The translations under genes and the position numbers were made by a program. Of a DNA stretch of 64,000 nucleotides, positions 38,463-47,059 are shown piece after piece. This DNA is from Clostridium sp. MCC353 (GTDB lineage Bacteria > Bacillota > Clostridia > Lachnospirales > Lachnospiraceae), in assembly GCF_018785315.1 (NCBI RefSeq), contig NZ_WQPN01000017.1:1-64000 (forward strand), in the 5' to 3' direction. Position 1 is the first letter of the stretch. The number at the start of each line of letters is the position of its first letter. Below the pieces are notes generated by a model. That model was not told the origin of the DNA, searched no databases, and worked only from the letters and a program-made list of their open reading frames with translations.

Positions 38463-39209
38463 ATGGAGAAAAATGAGATAAAGAAAATGCTTCAGAAGGT
38501 AGCGGACGGTTCGATTTCAGTGGAGGACGCCTTGTTCAACCTGAAAACAGAACCATTTCAGGATCTGGGATTTGCTAAAATTGACAGCCACAGAAGTCTG
38601 AGACAGGGAATCGCTGAAGTGATCTACGGCGCGGGGAAAACGCCGGAACAGATCATTAAAATCGCTTCCACTATGCTGGAACAGGGGCAGAAAACGATCC
38701 TGATCACCAGAATGAACCCGGAAGCGGCAGGGATTGTGGGAAATGCAATTCCCATGGAGTATTATGAAATGGGCCATGTGGGGATTGCAGGGCAGATGCC
38801 CGTGCCGGATGGAATCGGCAAGATCGTGGTGGCGACGGGAGGAACCAGCGATATGCCGGTGGCAGAGGAAGCCGCCCTCACCGCGCAGGCTCTGGGAAAT
38901 GAGGTGGTCCGCCTTTACGATGTGGGGGTTGCGGGGATTCACCGCCTGTTCGCCCATATCGATGAGATCATGGACGCCCGGGTGATAATCGCTATCGCCG
39001 GAATGGAGGGGGCTCTTGCCAGCGTGATCGGCGGCCTGGCGGACTGCCCTGTGATCGCAGTGCCTACCAGCATCGGTTACGGCGCTTCATTTGGCGGCCT
39101 TTCCGCACTTCTTTCCATGCTGAATTCCTGCGCCAGCGGGGTCAGTGTGGTGAATATCGACAATGGTTTCGGCGCTGGTTATCTGGGGAGTATGATAAAT
39201 CACATGTAG
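38463..39209 (+). CDS. larB: LarB, pyridinium biscarboxylate synthase
   Basis: The 248-residue protein matches LarB: an N-terminal LarB region (DGSISVEDALFNL) and a PurE-like C-terminal domain (VATGGTSDMPVAEEAALTAQ). LarB carboxylates and hydrolyses nicotinic acid adenine dinucleotide in the first step of nickel pincer synthesis. ATG 38463 has GGAGG at 4-5 nt. It lies between larE and larC in one operon. Confidence 0.92.
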   Translation: MEKNEIKKMLQKVADGSISVEDALFNLKTEPFQDLGFAKIDSHRSLRQGIAEVIYGAGKTPEQIIKIASTMLEQGQKTILITRMNPEAAGIVGNAIPMEYYEMGHVGIAGQMPVPDGIGKIVVATGGTSDMPVAEEAALTAQALGNEVVRLYDVGVAGIHRLFAHIDEIMDARVIIAIAGMEGALASVIGGLADCPVIAVPTSIGYGASFGGLSALLSMLNSCASGVSVVNIDNGFGAGYLGSMINHM

Positions 39210-39245
39210 AGAGACGGCAGATAAGGCATAAAAGGAGGTAAATCA

Positions 39246-41066
39246 GTGAAAACGTTATATTTGGAGTGTAATATGGGGGCAGCAGGAGATATGCTGATGG
39301 CTGCTCTCTTGGAACTGCACCCGGACCGGGACGGATTTTTGGAGAGATTTGAAAAGTTGGGGATTCCGGGGGTGAAGGTTACGGCTGAACCGGCTGTGAA
39401 ATGCGGGATTACCGGAACTCATGTGTCGGTGGTGATTAATGGGGAGGAAGAAGAGAGCCTGGATGAGTGGCATGCGCATTTGCATGATATGGGGCATGGG
39501 CATGGAGCGCATGAACACTATCATGATCATCATGGTCATGAGGGGCAAAGCTGCATAGAACATGATCATCATGACCATGATGATCAAAGTTGTGCAGGAC
39601 ATAAACATGACCATCATGGCCATGATGATCAAGGTTGTGCAGAGCATAAACATGGCCATCATGACAATAATGATCAAGGCTGTGCAGAGCAAAAGCATGA
39701 CCATTATTGTCATGATGATCAAGGTTGTGCGGAACATAAACATGGCCATGATGATCAAACTTTATCAGAACATAACCATGATCATGTTTGTGCATCAAAT
39801 TATCATGATCCTGATGAGTATATCTGTACTGCACATGGCCATGGGAATGATGATCCGATGCATTTAAACCATTCAGATTGCGGCCATGACCATGAGCACG
39901 GTCACGACCATGAGCACGGTCACGACCATGAGCACGACCACAACCACGACCACAACCACGACCATGAGCACGACCACGGTCACGACCACAACCACGGTCA
40001 CGACCACGACCACGGTCACGATCACAACCACGGTCACGACCATGAGCACAGTTACGACCATGACCACAACCACGACCATAGCCACGACCATAGCCACGGC
40101 CACAGCCATGGCCCGGGGCATCATCATCATACGGGAATGCACGAAATCCGGCATATGATCGGGCATTTCGACCTTCCGGACCAGGTGCGCAGGGATGTGC
40201 TGGCTGTTTATGAACTGATTGCGGAAGCGGAAAGCCATGCGCACGGAATGCCTGTAGATCAGATTCATTTTCATGAAGTGGGGTCTTTGGACGCGGTGGC
40301 GGACATTACGGGCGTCTGTATGCTGATGAATGAATTAGCCCCCGATCAGGTGATTACCTCTCCCGTCCATGTGGGATTCGGCCAGGTGAAATGTGCCCAT
40401 GGAATCCTGCCTGTACCGGCTCCGGCAACTGCCTGCATTTTAAAAGATGTGCCGGTCTATGGAGGCGAGGTCAGAGGAGAACTCTGTACTCCTACGGGCG
40501 CTGCGCTGTTGAAGCATTTTTCAGCCAAATTCGGTTCCATGCCGGTTATGAAGGTTTCTAAAATCGGGTACGGCATGGGCAAGAAGGAATTTGAAAGGGC
40601 CAACTGTGTCCGGGCTATGCTGGGAGAAACCGGGGATTCAAAAGATGAGGCGTCCGAACTTTGCTGCAACCTGGACGATATGACGCCTGAGGCCATAGGA
40701 TTTGCCCAGGAAAGGCTGATGGAAGAAGGGGCGCTGGATGTTTATACGGTGGCCATTGGAATGAAGAAAAACCGTCCCGGAGTGATGCTTGTGTGCATGT
40801 GCAGAACAAAGGACAAAGAAAAAATGGTAAGGCTTTTATTCCGGCATACCACAACATTGGGCGTGCGGGAATACAACTGTGCCAGATATACGCTGAAGCG
40901 GGAGATAAAAAGCGTGGAGACCCAGTATGGAACTGTCCATATTAAGGAGAGCAGCGGCTGGGATGTGAAACGACGGAAAACAGAATACGAGGATATGGCG
41001 CGTATTGCCAGGGAAAAAGGGATATCTCTGGCAGAAGCGGAACAATTAATTCACAGGTATTTATAA
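39246..41066 (+). CDS. larC: LarC, nickel insertase with giant His-rich insertion
   Basis: The 606-residue protein has the LarC start (YLECNMGAAGDMLMAALLEL) and the LarC C-terminal part (HFHEVGSLDAVADITG, LCCNLDDMTPEAIGFAQ). Between them, residues 76-298 are a His/Asp-rich insertion. The first half repeats a ~15-residue unit (CAEHKHGHHDxxDQG) with regular cysteines; the second half is HDHEHG-type repeats. LarC inserts nickel using CTP. In Lactobacillus the two halves are joined by frameshifting; here they are one frame. The insertion probably binds or stores nickel. It starts with GTG behind AGGAGG. Confidence 0.93.
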   Translation: MKTLYLECNMGAAGDMLMAALLELHPDRDGFLERFEKLGIPGVKVTAEPAVKCGITGTHVSVVINGEEEESLDEWHAHLHDMGHGHGAHEHYHDHHGHEGQSCIEHDHHDHDDQSCAGHKHDHHGHDDQGCAEHKHGHHDNNDQGCAEQKHDHYCHDDQGCAEHKHGHDDQTLSEHNHDHVCASNYHDPDEYICTAHGHGNDDPMHLNHSDCGHDHEHGHDHEHGHDHEHDHNHDHNHDHEHDHGHDHNHGHDHDHGHDHNHGHDHEHSYDHDHNHDHSHDHSHGHSHGPGHHHHTGMHEIRHMIGHFDLPDQVRRDVLAVYELIAEAESHAHGMPVDQIHFHEVGSLDAVADITGVCMLMNELAPDQVITSPVHVGFGQVKCAHGILPVPAPATACILKDVPVYGGEVRGELCTPTGAALLKHFSAKFGSMPVMKVSKIGYGMGKKEFERANCVRAMLGETGDSKDEASELCCNLDDMTPEAIGFAQERLMEEGALDVYTVAIGMKKNRPGVMLVCMCRTKDKEKMVRLLFRHTTTLGVREYNCARYTLKREIKSVETQYGTVHIKESSGWDVKRRKTEYEDMARIAREKGISLAEAEQLIHRYL

Positions 41067-41095
41067 AGCTGCTGACTGCGCCGCCCATACAAAAG

Positions 41096-41129
41096 AACTC
41101 ACCTGGACGCAAAGTGTTCCGGGTGAGTT
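41096..41129 (+). terminator. Hairpin after larC
   Basis: AACTCACCTGG pairs with CCGGGTGAGTT (one mismatch). The following ATCTTATCTTA is only partly T-rich, so termination may be incomplete. Confidence 0.6.
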
Positions 41130-41157
41130 ATCTTATCTTAAAGGAGGTGTCTTGTCC

Positions 41158-42042
41158 ATGAAAAGGAAATTAGCACAAATTTTAATTGGATTATCAATCG
41201 TCATAACAATGAGTTCCTGCAACAACGGGTCAAAGGGCCAGGAATCTCAGCCCCAAACTGCAATATCCCAATCGGAAACCACAACGGAAGAAACCGGCCA
41301 GGCCGTCCAATGGGAAGATCCGGCGGTAGAAAAGCTGATCCGGGAATTTCTGGAAAAACCGGAAGGCGATATCAGCATTTCAGATCTGGACTTCATCACA
41401 TCTGTGGATTTGTATGGAGATGACCGCCTGTTTATTAATGGTAAAGATAAAGACGGCGCCGGTTTTATGGAAAACCGGGAGCAATTGGCCATCCGGTATT
41501 ATTATGATGAAACTCTGGCAGGCACGATCAAAACTCCGGCCGATTTTAAGAACTTTCATCAGCTAAAGGAACTTGGGATTTATGGAAGCGCTATTACGGA
41601 TGCCTCCGGATTTCAGGAAATCGTCTGGCTGGAACGGTTGTGGCTGTGGAATAATAAACTTACGGATATTAACGGGATCGAAAAACTCACACAGCTCACT
41701 TCACTGGACCTTTCCCAGAATGATTTAGACGACATCAGCCCTCTTAAAACCATGACAGGCCTGAAGGAATTATGGCTCTGGGGCAACCCCATCGAAGATC
41801 TGGAACCGCTGAAAGATCTGACCGGCCTGACAACCCTGATGATTCAGCAGACCCCTGTTTTAGATATCAGCCCCCTGGCCGGAATGACGAAGCTGAAGAT
41901 TCTGGACATTTCTGAAACAGCGGTTTCTGATCTGTCCGCTCTGAAAAATATGAAGGATCTGGAATATCTGTTCGCATTGAAAACAGAGGTGGAGGACTGG
42001 TCCGTGGCAGACGGGATGGATGGGTTGAATATAAAAAGATAA
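41158..42042 (+). CDS. Leucine-rich-repeat lipoprotein
   Basis: About 294 residues: lipoprotein signal MKRKLAQILIGLSIVITMSSC, a polar linker, then about six internalin-type 22-residue repeats (LTQLTSLDLSQNDLDDISPLK). It should sit outside the membrane and bind protein or carbohydrate partners. ATG 41158 is preferred to TTG 41152. After the TAA stop the same frame stays open to 42231, so the protein may once have been longer. Confidence 0.82.
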   Translation: MKRKLAQILIGLSIVITMSSCNNGSKGQESQPQTAISQSETTTEETGQAVQWEDPAVEKLIREFLEKPEGDISISDLDFITSVDLYGDDRLFINGKDKDGAGFMENREQLAIRYYYDETLAGTIKTPADFKNFHQLKELGIYGSAITDASGFQEIVWLERLWLWNNKLTDINGIEKLTQLTSLDLSQNDLDDISPLKTMTGLKELWLWGNPIEDLEPLKDLTGLTTLMIQQTPVLDISPLAGMTKLKILDISETAVSDLSALKNMKDLEYLFALKTEVEDWSVADGMDGLNIKR

Positions 42043-42231
42043 AATCCTTTTAATGCACTGGCGGTCCCCTTTATTCCCCACATTTTGGGAGTGTTGGAAT
42101 TGTATGAGTTAAAAGCAGGATTCGAACATATCATTTCACTGTTTCCCAACTTTACAGTCTTTTCAAATAAAGACGAGACCTATTATGATATTACCAGTTT
42201 CCTGCAAAAAATAATGGCTGGTTTCATGTAA
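42043..42231 (+). pseudogene. Open frame continuing past the LRR stop
   Basis: Directly after the LRR gene's TAA, the same frame reads 62 more codons (NPFNALAVPFIPHILGVLEL...) to a TAA at 42229-42231. The composition is protein-like and more AT-rich than the gene before it. It has no start of its own. It may be the lost C-terminus of the LRR protein or an unrelated fragment; I recognise no family. Confidence 0.35.
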
Positions 42232-42339
42232 TCCAGTATATCGAGAAAAACAAATAATCAGGGTAAGTACATTTTATTAGTTATGTGTTTGTTGGCATTA
42301 GGCTTATAAGGCGGGCCAGCTCATCCCAATATCGGCTGT

Positions 42340-42518
42340 AAGGCTAAGGGGAGCAAAAGCCGGTGCATCGGACCGGCTTTTGCTCCCCTTAGCCTTAGTT
42401 TAACTTACGGTTGAAAGCCGGTTTTCATCCCCGAGGGATTCCCCTTAGCCCGGTTCCAGACATCCGGCCCGGCCTCGGCTCCCGCGTCCTGTTTTCCTGC
42501 GTAACTTTCACTAATTAA
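42340..42518 (-). repeat. Fold-back element copy B (5'-truncated)
   Basis: A perfect 25-bp inverted repeat (42340-42364 with 42372-42396, 7-nt loop) is followed by a single-sided arm and the end box GCGTAACTTTCACTAATTAA (42499-42518). The arm segment AGTTTAACTTACGGTTGAAA at 42397 resembles AGTTCCACTTACGGTTGGAA in copy C. The outer left arm is missing. The box is 9 nt past the dehydrogenase stop. The rest of the 42232-42339 gap shows nothing. Confidence 0.7.
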
Positions 42519-42527
42519 ATTCCATTT

Positions 42528-43616
42528 CTACTGAAGCAAACATCCCTCCAGTTCCCTCACAGCCCCCATCAACATTTCTTCCGTAATCTCATAAGGATTG
42601 TGCTCAATATCTTTCATGGAAATAGCCTGTTTTACCACGGCTTCCAGATCATTTTCCGTAATTTCCACATCCGCCATGCATATTGGCAGTTTCACGCTCT
42701 TGTTGAAATTGTAGACCCGTTCAAACTCCTCTTTTTGTCCGTCGATCAGAAGCAGCAGGAGGATTCCGTAACATACCAGCTCTCCGTGAAGATGCTTTTC
42801 TTCAATATGGGGAAATGAAGTCAGCGCATAATAAACGGCATGCCCCAACCCTGTATTGTAGTCAATCCGGTGATCTGCGGTTACAAAGTTAGATACAAGA
42901 GCGGTGGTGACCACGATGCACAGAACGGTCTGTTCAAACGCATAGGAAGATACGCCGGTCTTTTGATCTTCCAGGGCCTGTTTTCCATATTTCATCAGGG
43001 GTTCGTAACACAGATGGCTCATGCCAACGCCCATGGCAATATAATGAACCAATTCGTCTCCCCGTGCCGAAATGGTGCTTTCGAAATATTTGGCATAAGT
43101 ATCTCCCATACCGGCCCACATGTATTCGGTGGGGGTGTTGGCGATCACAGATGTCTGTATAAATGCGTGCTGGGCCGGTTTTGGGAAGAAAAACGGCTGT
43201 TTAAAGCTGCCGTCCGTATTATAAATGATGGATACGCTGGTACAGGCCGCACAGTTCGACGCGATTGTGGGAAATGTAAATACCGGCTTGTTCATCTTGA
43301 CTGCCAGGGTCTTTGCCGTATCTAACGCTTTACCGCCCCCGATTCCGAAAATCATATCCGCTTCCTGCACCTGTAAAAGATTCATCAGCCGGTCGACCTG
43401 CTCAAAGGTGCACTCCCCGCCAAACCAGATAAAATCTAATATTTCAAGGCCGCTTCCTGCCACAGCCTCCGTCAATTGTTCCTGAACTGCGGCCATGGCC
43501 CGGTGTCCGCCGACGGCTATGATGCGGGAACCGTAAGGGCGGCATATTTCAGGGATTTTTTTATAAATGTCGGTTCCGATTGAATAGCTTGGCAGGTTAA
43601 TGCTGTAATTTTCCAT
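42528..43616 (-). CDS. Iron-containing alcohol dehydrogenase family, HcxA/YbdH-like 2-oxo acid reductase
   Basis: The 362-residue protein matches the GldA/HcxA branch: FGIGGGKALDTAK (NAD site), PTIASNCAACTSVSIIY, metal ligands D172 (GMGDTYAKYFE) and later His in LGHAVYYAL and KHLHGELV. E. coli HcxA reduces 2-oxo carboxylic acids; glycerol dehydrogenase is the alternative. A T-box riboswitch directly upstream ties expression to an uncharged tRNA, which suits an enzyme acting on an amino-acid-derived 2-oxo acid. It starts at 43616 with AGGAGG upstream. Confidence 0.82.
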   Translation of the reverse strand: MENYSINLPSYSIGTDIYKKIPEICRPYGSRIIAVGGHRAMAAVQEQLTEAVAGSGLEILDFIWFGGECTFEQVDRLMNLLQVQEADMIFGIGGGKALDTAKTLAVKMNKPVFTFPTIASNCAACTSVSIIYNTDGSFKQPFFFPKPAQHAFIQTSVIANTPTEYMWAGMGDTYAKYFESTISARGDELVHYIAMGVGMSHLCYEPLMKYGKQALEDQKTGVSSYAFEQTVLCIVVTTALVSNFVTADHRIDYNTGLGHAVYYALTSFPHIEEKHLHGELVCYGILLLLLIDGQKEEFERVYNFNKSVKLPICMADVEITENDLEAVVKQAISMKDIEHNPYEITEEMLMGAVRELEGCLLQ

Positions 43617-43650
43617 GTTGATTCCTCCTGATATTTTACGATATATGATT

Positions 43651-43965
43651 AAAATAAAAAAATCTGCCCCTGATAAAAGGACAGATTGTTATTCTGCGGT
43701 ACCACCTTTTTTGATTAAATAATCCACTCAACCAGAAATGCCATCACACTTCCTACCGTTAACGCCGGAATACGTCCTCAGATACTTTGTCAAATTACAA
43801 AATGACATTTCCCCTGGCCCTCAACGGTCCATTTACCAGCCGGCTTTTCCACGGGGCTCTCAGCTTATGCCCCATTCTCTGTACGGCGCCTTTGAAGGTT
43901 TTATCTCCGTCTCGATGGTTTACTCATATTCTAAAGGCTGCTGCCGTGTTTGTCAATCCCAAAAT
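43651..43965 (-). promoter_or_regulatory. T-box riboswitch leader
   Basis: On the minus strand the conserved T-box AAGGTGGTACCGCAG lies at 43694-43708. It is followed by a terminator AATCTGTCC/GGGGCAGATT with a T run (43651-43687). Upstream, Stem I shows AGAGA, GGGG...GCTGAGAG...CCCC (T-loop pair). The specifier loop is best read as UGG followed by A (43828-43831), suggesting tRNA-Trp, but neighbouring frames (AUG, AAU) cannot be excluded. It controls the dehydrogenase at 42528. Confidence 0.88.
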
Positions 43966-44132
43966 TTGGACGGTTCCGGAAGGCGGTTTGCGGGCGGCAG
44001 AGAGGAGAAAATTCCCCTAAGTGATAAAATATCTGTAAAAAATCTAAAGAAATTACCAAAAATAATTCGCCGGTATTAGTATTATTTTTGTATAACAGCG
44101 CCGGTATTCCGGCTAAACGGGGAGGAATGACA

Positions 44133-45182
44133 ATGAAAAAAACAGCGGTATTATTGGCGCTTGGGCTGATGGCGACTGCGGGCCTTAGCGGATGCGGGAA
44201 AACAGCACAGGCCGGGGAACCTGAGATATTGAAAGTGGGTAATATGGGAACCAGCATAAAAGCGGCCATGGTGGTTCTGGCCCATGAGATGGGATATTAT
44301 GAGGAAGAAGGCCTGAAAGTAGAATTTGAACAGATCAATAATTTAAATGACGGACTGACCGCCATTGGAACCGGCAAGATGGACGTGCTTCCTATGGGAA
44401 TCATCCCTACCGTGACATTTGCGGCCCAGGGCGGCGATTACGTGGTATTTGGCGGAACCATAGCAGAAGGCGGGGAAGTGGTGGTCTCCGACGAATACAA
44501 GGATAAGGTGAAATCTTTAGAAGATCTGGAGGGCCTTACCATTGCCTGTGTGCGGCCGGAAACCAGCCATATGATTGCGGAAAGTTTGATGCGGGATCAG
44601 GGGATGGATGTGGATGGCGCTACGAAATTTGTGGAAGTGGACGGCTTTCAGAGCGTGATTGAGGCCGTGCAGAAGAAAACGGCCGATGCGGGATTTGTAA
44701 ACAGCGGGTTTGGCCTGATCGCAAGAAAGCAGGGGCTCACTAAGGCATTTGCAATCGGTGATGTGATGCCGGGGGCGGTGTGCTGCCGCCAGACCACATC
44801 CCAAAAGGTGATCGACGAAAAGCGGGATGCCCTGGTGAAATTCCAGACCGCTAACTTACGGGCTTACCTGCTGTGCCTGGAAGACCCGGAAACGGCGGTT
44901 AAGAAACTGATGGATTTTTCAGGACAGGACAGGGAATATGTGGAATACTGCCTTTACGACGGGGCCATGAAGATAACCATGGATCCGGCCAGGAATAAGG
45001 TGATGTCATTTTATGAAGTGATGAAAAATAACGGCGATATCCCGGAAGACAGTAAATGGGACGGAGATAAAAATGTGGACATCACCATTTATAAAGAAGC
45101 CCTGGACGGGCTTGCAAAGCGGCTGCCGGATAATGAGACGCTGAAAGAACTGGAGAAACAATATCAGGAGAATAACTTTTAG
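44133..45182 (+). CDS. ABC binding lipoprotein (NMT1/SsuA/TauA type)
   Basis: The 349-residue protein has a lipoprotein signal ending AGLSGC (C21) and an NMT1/SsuA-like domain (LKVGNMGTSIKAAMVVLAHEMGYYEEEGLKVEFEQ, cited in part). Relatives bind nitrate, sulfonates, taurine, thiamine precursors or aromatic compounds. ATG 44133 is chosen for spacing to GGAGG. ATPase and permease genes follow at once. Its link to the corrinoid methyl-transfer genes suggests a methylated or sulfur-containing ligand. Confidence 0.83.
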   Translation: MKKTAVLLALGLMATAGLSGCGKTAQAGEPEILKVGNMGTSIKAAMVVLAHEMGYYEEEGLKVEFEQINNLNDGLTAIGTGKMDVLPMGIIPTVTFAAQGGDYVVFGGTIAEGGEVVVSDEYKDKVKSLEDLEGLTIACVRPETSHMIAESLMRDQGMDVDGATKFVEVDGFQSVIEAVQKKTADAGFVNSGFGLIARKQGLTKAFAIGDVMPGAVCCRQTTSQKVIDEKRDALVKFQTANLRAYLLCLEDPETAVKKLMDFSGQDREYVEYCLYDGAMKITMDPARNKVMSFYEVMKNNGDIPEDSKWDGDKNVDITIYKEALDGLAKRLPDNETLKELEKQYQENNF

Positions 45183-45234
45183 AGAGGTTTGTGTGTAAAT
45201 CTGCGCAAAAACCGCTCCGGTATGGAGGAGTTTT

Positions 45235-46044
45235 ATGATTGAACTGAAGCAGGCCGGATTCCACTATCCGGGAGAGACGCAGTGTGTGCTGGACGGGATC
45301 GATTTAACAATTGAAGACGGTGAATTCGTGGTGGCGCTGGGAGGCAGCGGCTGCGGTAAGAGCACGCTTCTGAGCCTGATCGCAGGCCTCAGGACGGTCA
45401 CATCGGGTGCGATAACCATTGATGGAAACGCCTGTTTTGGCCCGGGAGAGAATACGGGCATTCTGTTCCAGCACAATTCCCTGTTTCCCTGGATGACGGT
45501 GAAAAAGAACATTACGTTCGGAATCCGCCAGTCCCATCCGGATATGAAAAAGGCGGAACGGGAGCTGCGGGCCGGACGTTACCTGGCTTATGTGGGTCTG
45601 GAGGACAGCAAAGAAAAATATCCGGGGCAGTTGTCGGGAGGAATGCGGCAGAGGGCCGCAATCGCCAGGATGATGGCTATGGATAAGGAACTCCTTCTGC
45701 TGGATGAGCCGTTTGCGTCCCTGGACCCGAAAAACAGGATGGAGCTGCAGCAGCTTTTAGAAACCATGTGGAAAAAGGGAGAAAAGAAAAAGACCATCCT
45801 ATTTGTCACCCATGATGTGGATGAAGCCATATTTTTGGGGGACCGGGTGATATTTTTGGACCGGCAGAAGATACGGGCTGATATTAAGATTCCATTTAAA
45901 CGTCCCCGGGGAATTGATACCATTTTGAAGGAAGAGGAATACTGCGTGATCCGAAAACAACTGATTGATCTGTACTATGAAGGAAATGAGGCCGGAAAAG
46001 AGCGGGGGCCGGCACAGGAATTTGCAGGATGCGGCTGCCGCTGA
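45235..46044 (+). CDS. ABC ATPase (SsuB/TauB type)
   Basis: The 269-residue ATPase has Walker A GGSGCGKST, signature LSGGMRQRAAIARMM, Walker B LLLLDEPFASLD and switch His in FVTHDVDEA. It ends in a cysteine-rich tail (AGCGCR). It powers the importer with the flanking genes. ATGGAGGAG precedes ATG 45235. Confidence 0.87.
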   Translation: MIELKQAGFHYPGETQCVLDGIDLTIEDGEFVVALGGSGCGKSTLLSLIAGLRTVTSGAITIDGNACFGPGENTGILFQHNSLFPWMTVKKNITFGIRQSHPDMKKAERELRAGRYLAYVGLEDSKEKYPGQLSGGMRQRAAIARMMAMDKELLLLDEPFASLDPKNRMELQQLLETMWKKGEKKKTILFVTHDVDEAIFLGDRVIFLDRQKIRADIKIPFKRPRGIDTILKEEEYCVIRKQLIDLYYEGNEAGKERGPAQEFAGCGCR

Positions 46045-46063
46045 AACGGGAGGATTTAGGAAA

Positions 46064-46960
46064 ATGAAAATGATATGTGACTGGCTGGTTCATGTCCTCT
46101 ATGGAGCCCTTCTGGTAATGGGGATTGTTCCGGTTAACAATGAGGTTCCAGGCGGGGCCGCATTCGCCTGTATGGTTACCGCGGCCGAAGCCATTTATCT
46201 GATAAGAAGGAAGGGAGAAAAGAGGGCAAACAGCGACCTCATGGCAGGGTTTTACGCTGTTTTGATCCTATGGGAACTGGTTACAGACTGGATTCCGGCG
46301 GTGAACCCGATTCTGCTCCCGTCTCCCAGGGCCGTATTCCAGGTTTTCATAAATCAGCGCAGCCTGATGATAAAAGGGGTATATTCGTCTTTCCAGCTTC
46401 TATTGGCCGGATTCGGAGCTGCATTTTTCCTGGGCATTCCACTGGGGATTTTGTCGGGCCGGGTGAGGCGGATGAGGGGATTTTTACTTCCTGCTGCCAA
46501 AATCGCCTGCTGCATCCCGCCCATCATCTACACTCCTTATGTGGTGGCGGTCATGCCTTCGTTTAGGAGCGCATCCGTATTCGTGATGGTGATGGGGCTG
46601 TTTTGGCCGGTGTTTATGAATGTGGTTCTCATGGTATCTTCTCTGCCGCAGACCATGGAGGACACCATAAAGAGCATGAGGGTGGGAAAATGGGATCTTT
46701 TTACGGAAATCTATCTGCCCTATGTGATTCCGGGCGTGGTGAAAAGCCTGCACATTTCACTATCCACTTCATTTATGCTGCTGACCATGGCGGAAATGAT
46801 GGGCGCGTCTTCCGGCCTGGGATATTTTATCAAAAATTTTGCCGATTATGGAAATTATACCTGTGTGCTGGCCGGAATTATCCTGACCGCGGCGGTGATC
46901 CTGCTGCTCAACCTGTTTCTGGATTTTTTAGAGGAGAAATGTATCCGCTGGAACCGGTAA
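46064..46960 (+). CDS. ABC permease (SsuC/TauC type)
   Basis: The 298-residue membrane protein starts at ATG 46064 (MKMICDWLV) with GGAGG 10 nt before. It carries about seven hydrophobic segments and the family stretch NPILLPSPRAVFQVF. There is an extra N-terminal pair of membrane segments compared with typical 250-residue permeases. It completes the three-gene importer. Confidence 0.83.
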   Translation: MKMICDWLVHVLYGALLVMGIVPVNNEVPGGAAFACMVTAAEAIYLIRRKGEKRANSDLMAGFYAVLILWELVTDWIPAVNPILLPSPRAVFQVFINQRSLMIKGVYSSFQLLLAGFGAAFFLGIPLGILSGRVRRMRGFLLPAAKIACCIPPIIYTPYVVAVMPSFRSASVFVMVMGLFWPVFMNVVLMVSSLPQTMEDTIKSMRVGKWDLFTEIYLPYVIPGVVKSLHISLSTSFMLLTMAEMMGASSGLGYFIKNFADYGNYTCVLAGIILTAAVILLLNLFLDFLEEKCIRWNR

Positions 46961-47059
46961 AGATTTTATATGTTCTAAAAAAATTACAAATTTTATGACA
47001 TAATTTCAAAGATAGAGTTGAAAACGCTTTTATACTTAAATGATATAAAGGAGGTTTTT

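Noticed and set aside
39436-40274. Long open frames on both strands inside larC
   Set aside because: They are products of the His-codon repeats (CAT/CAC, ATG/GTG on the other strand) and have no ribosome sites or family features.
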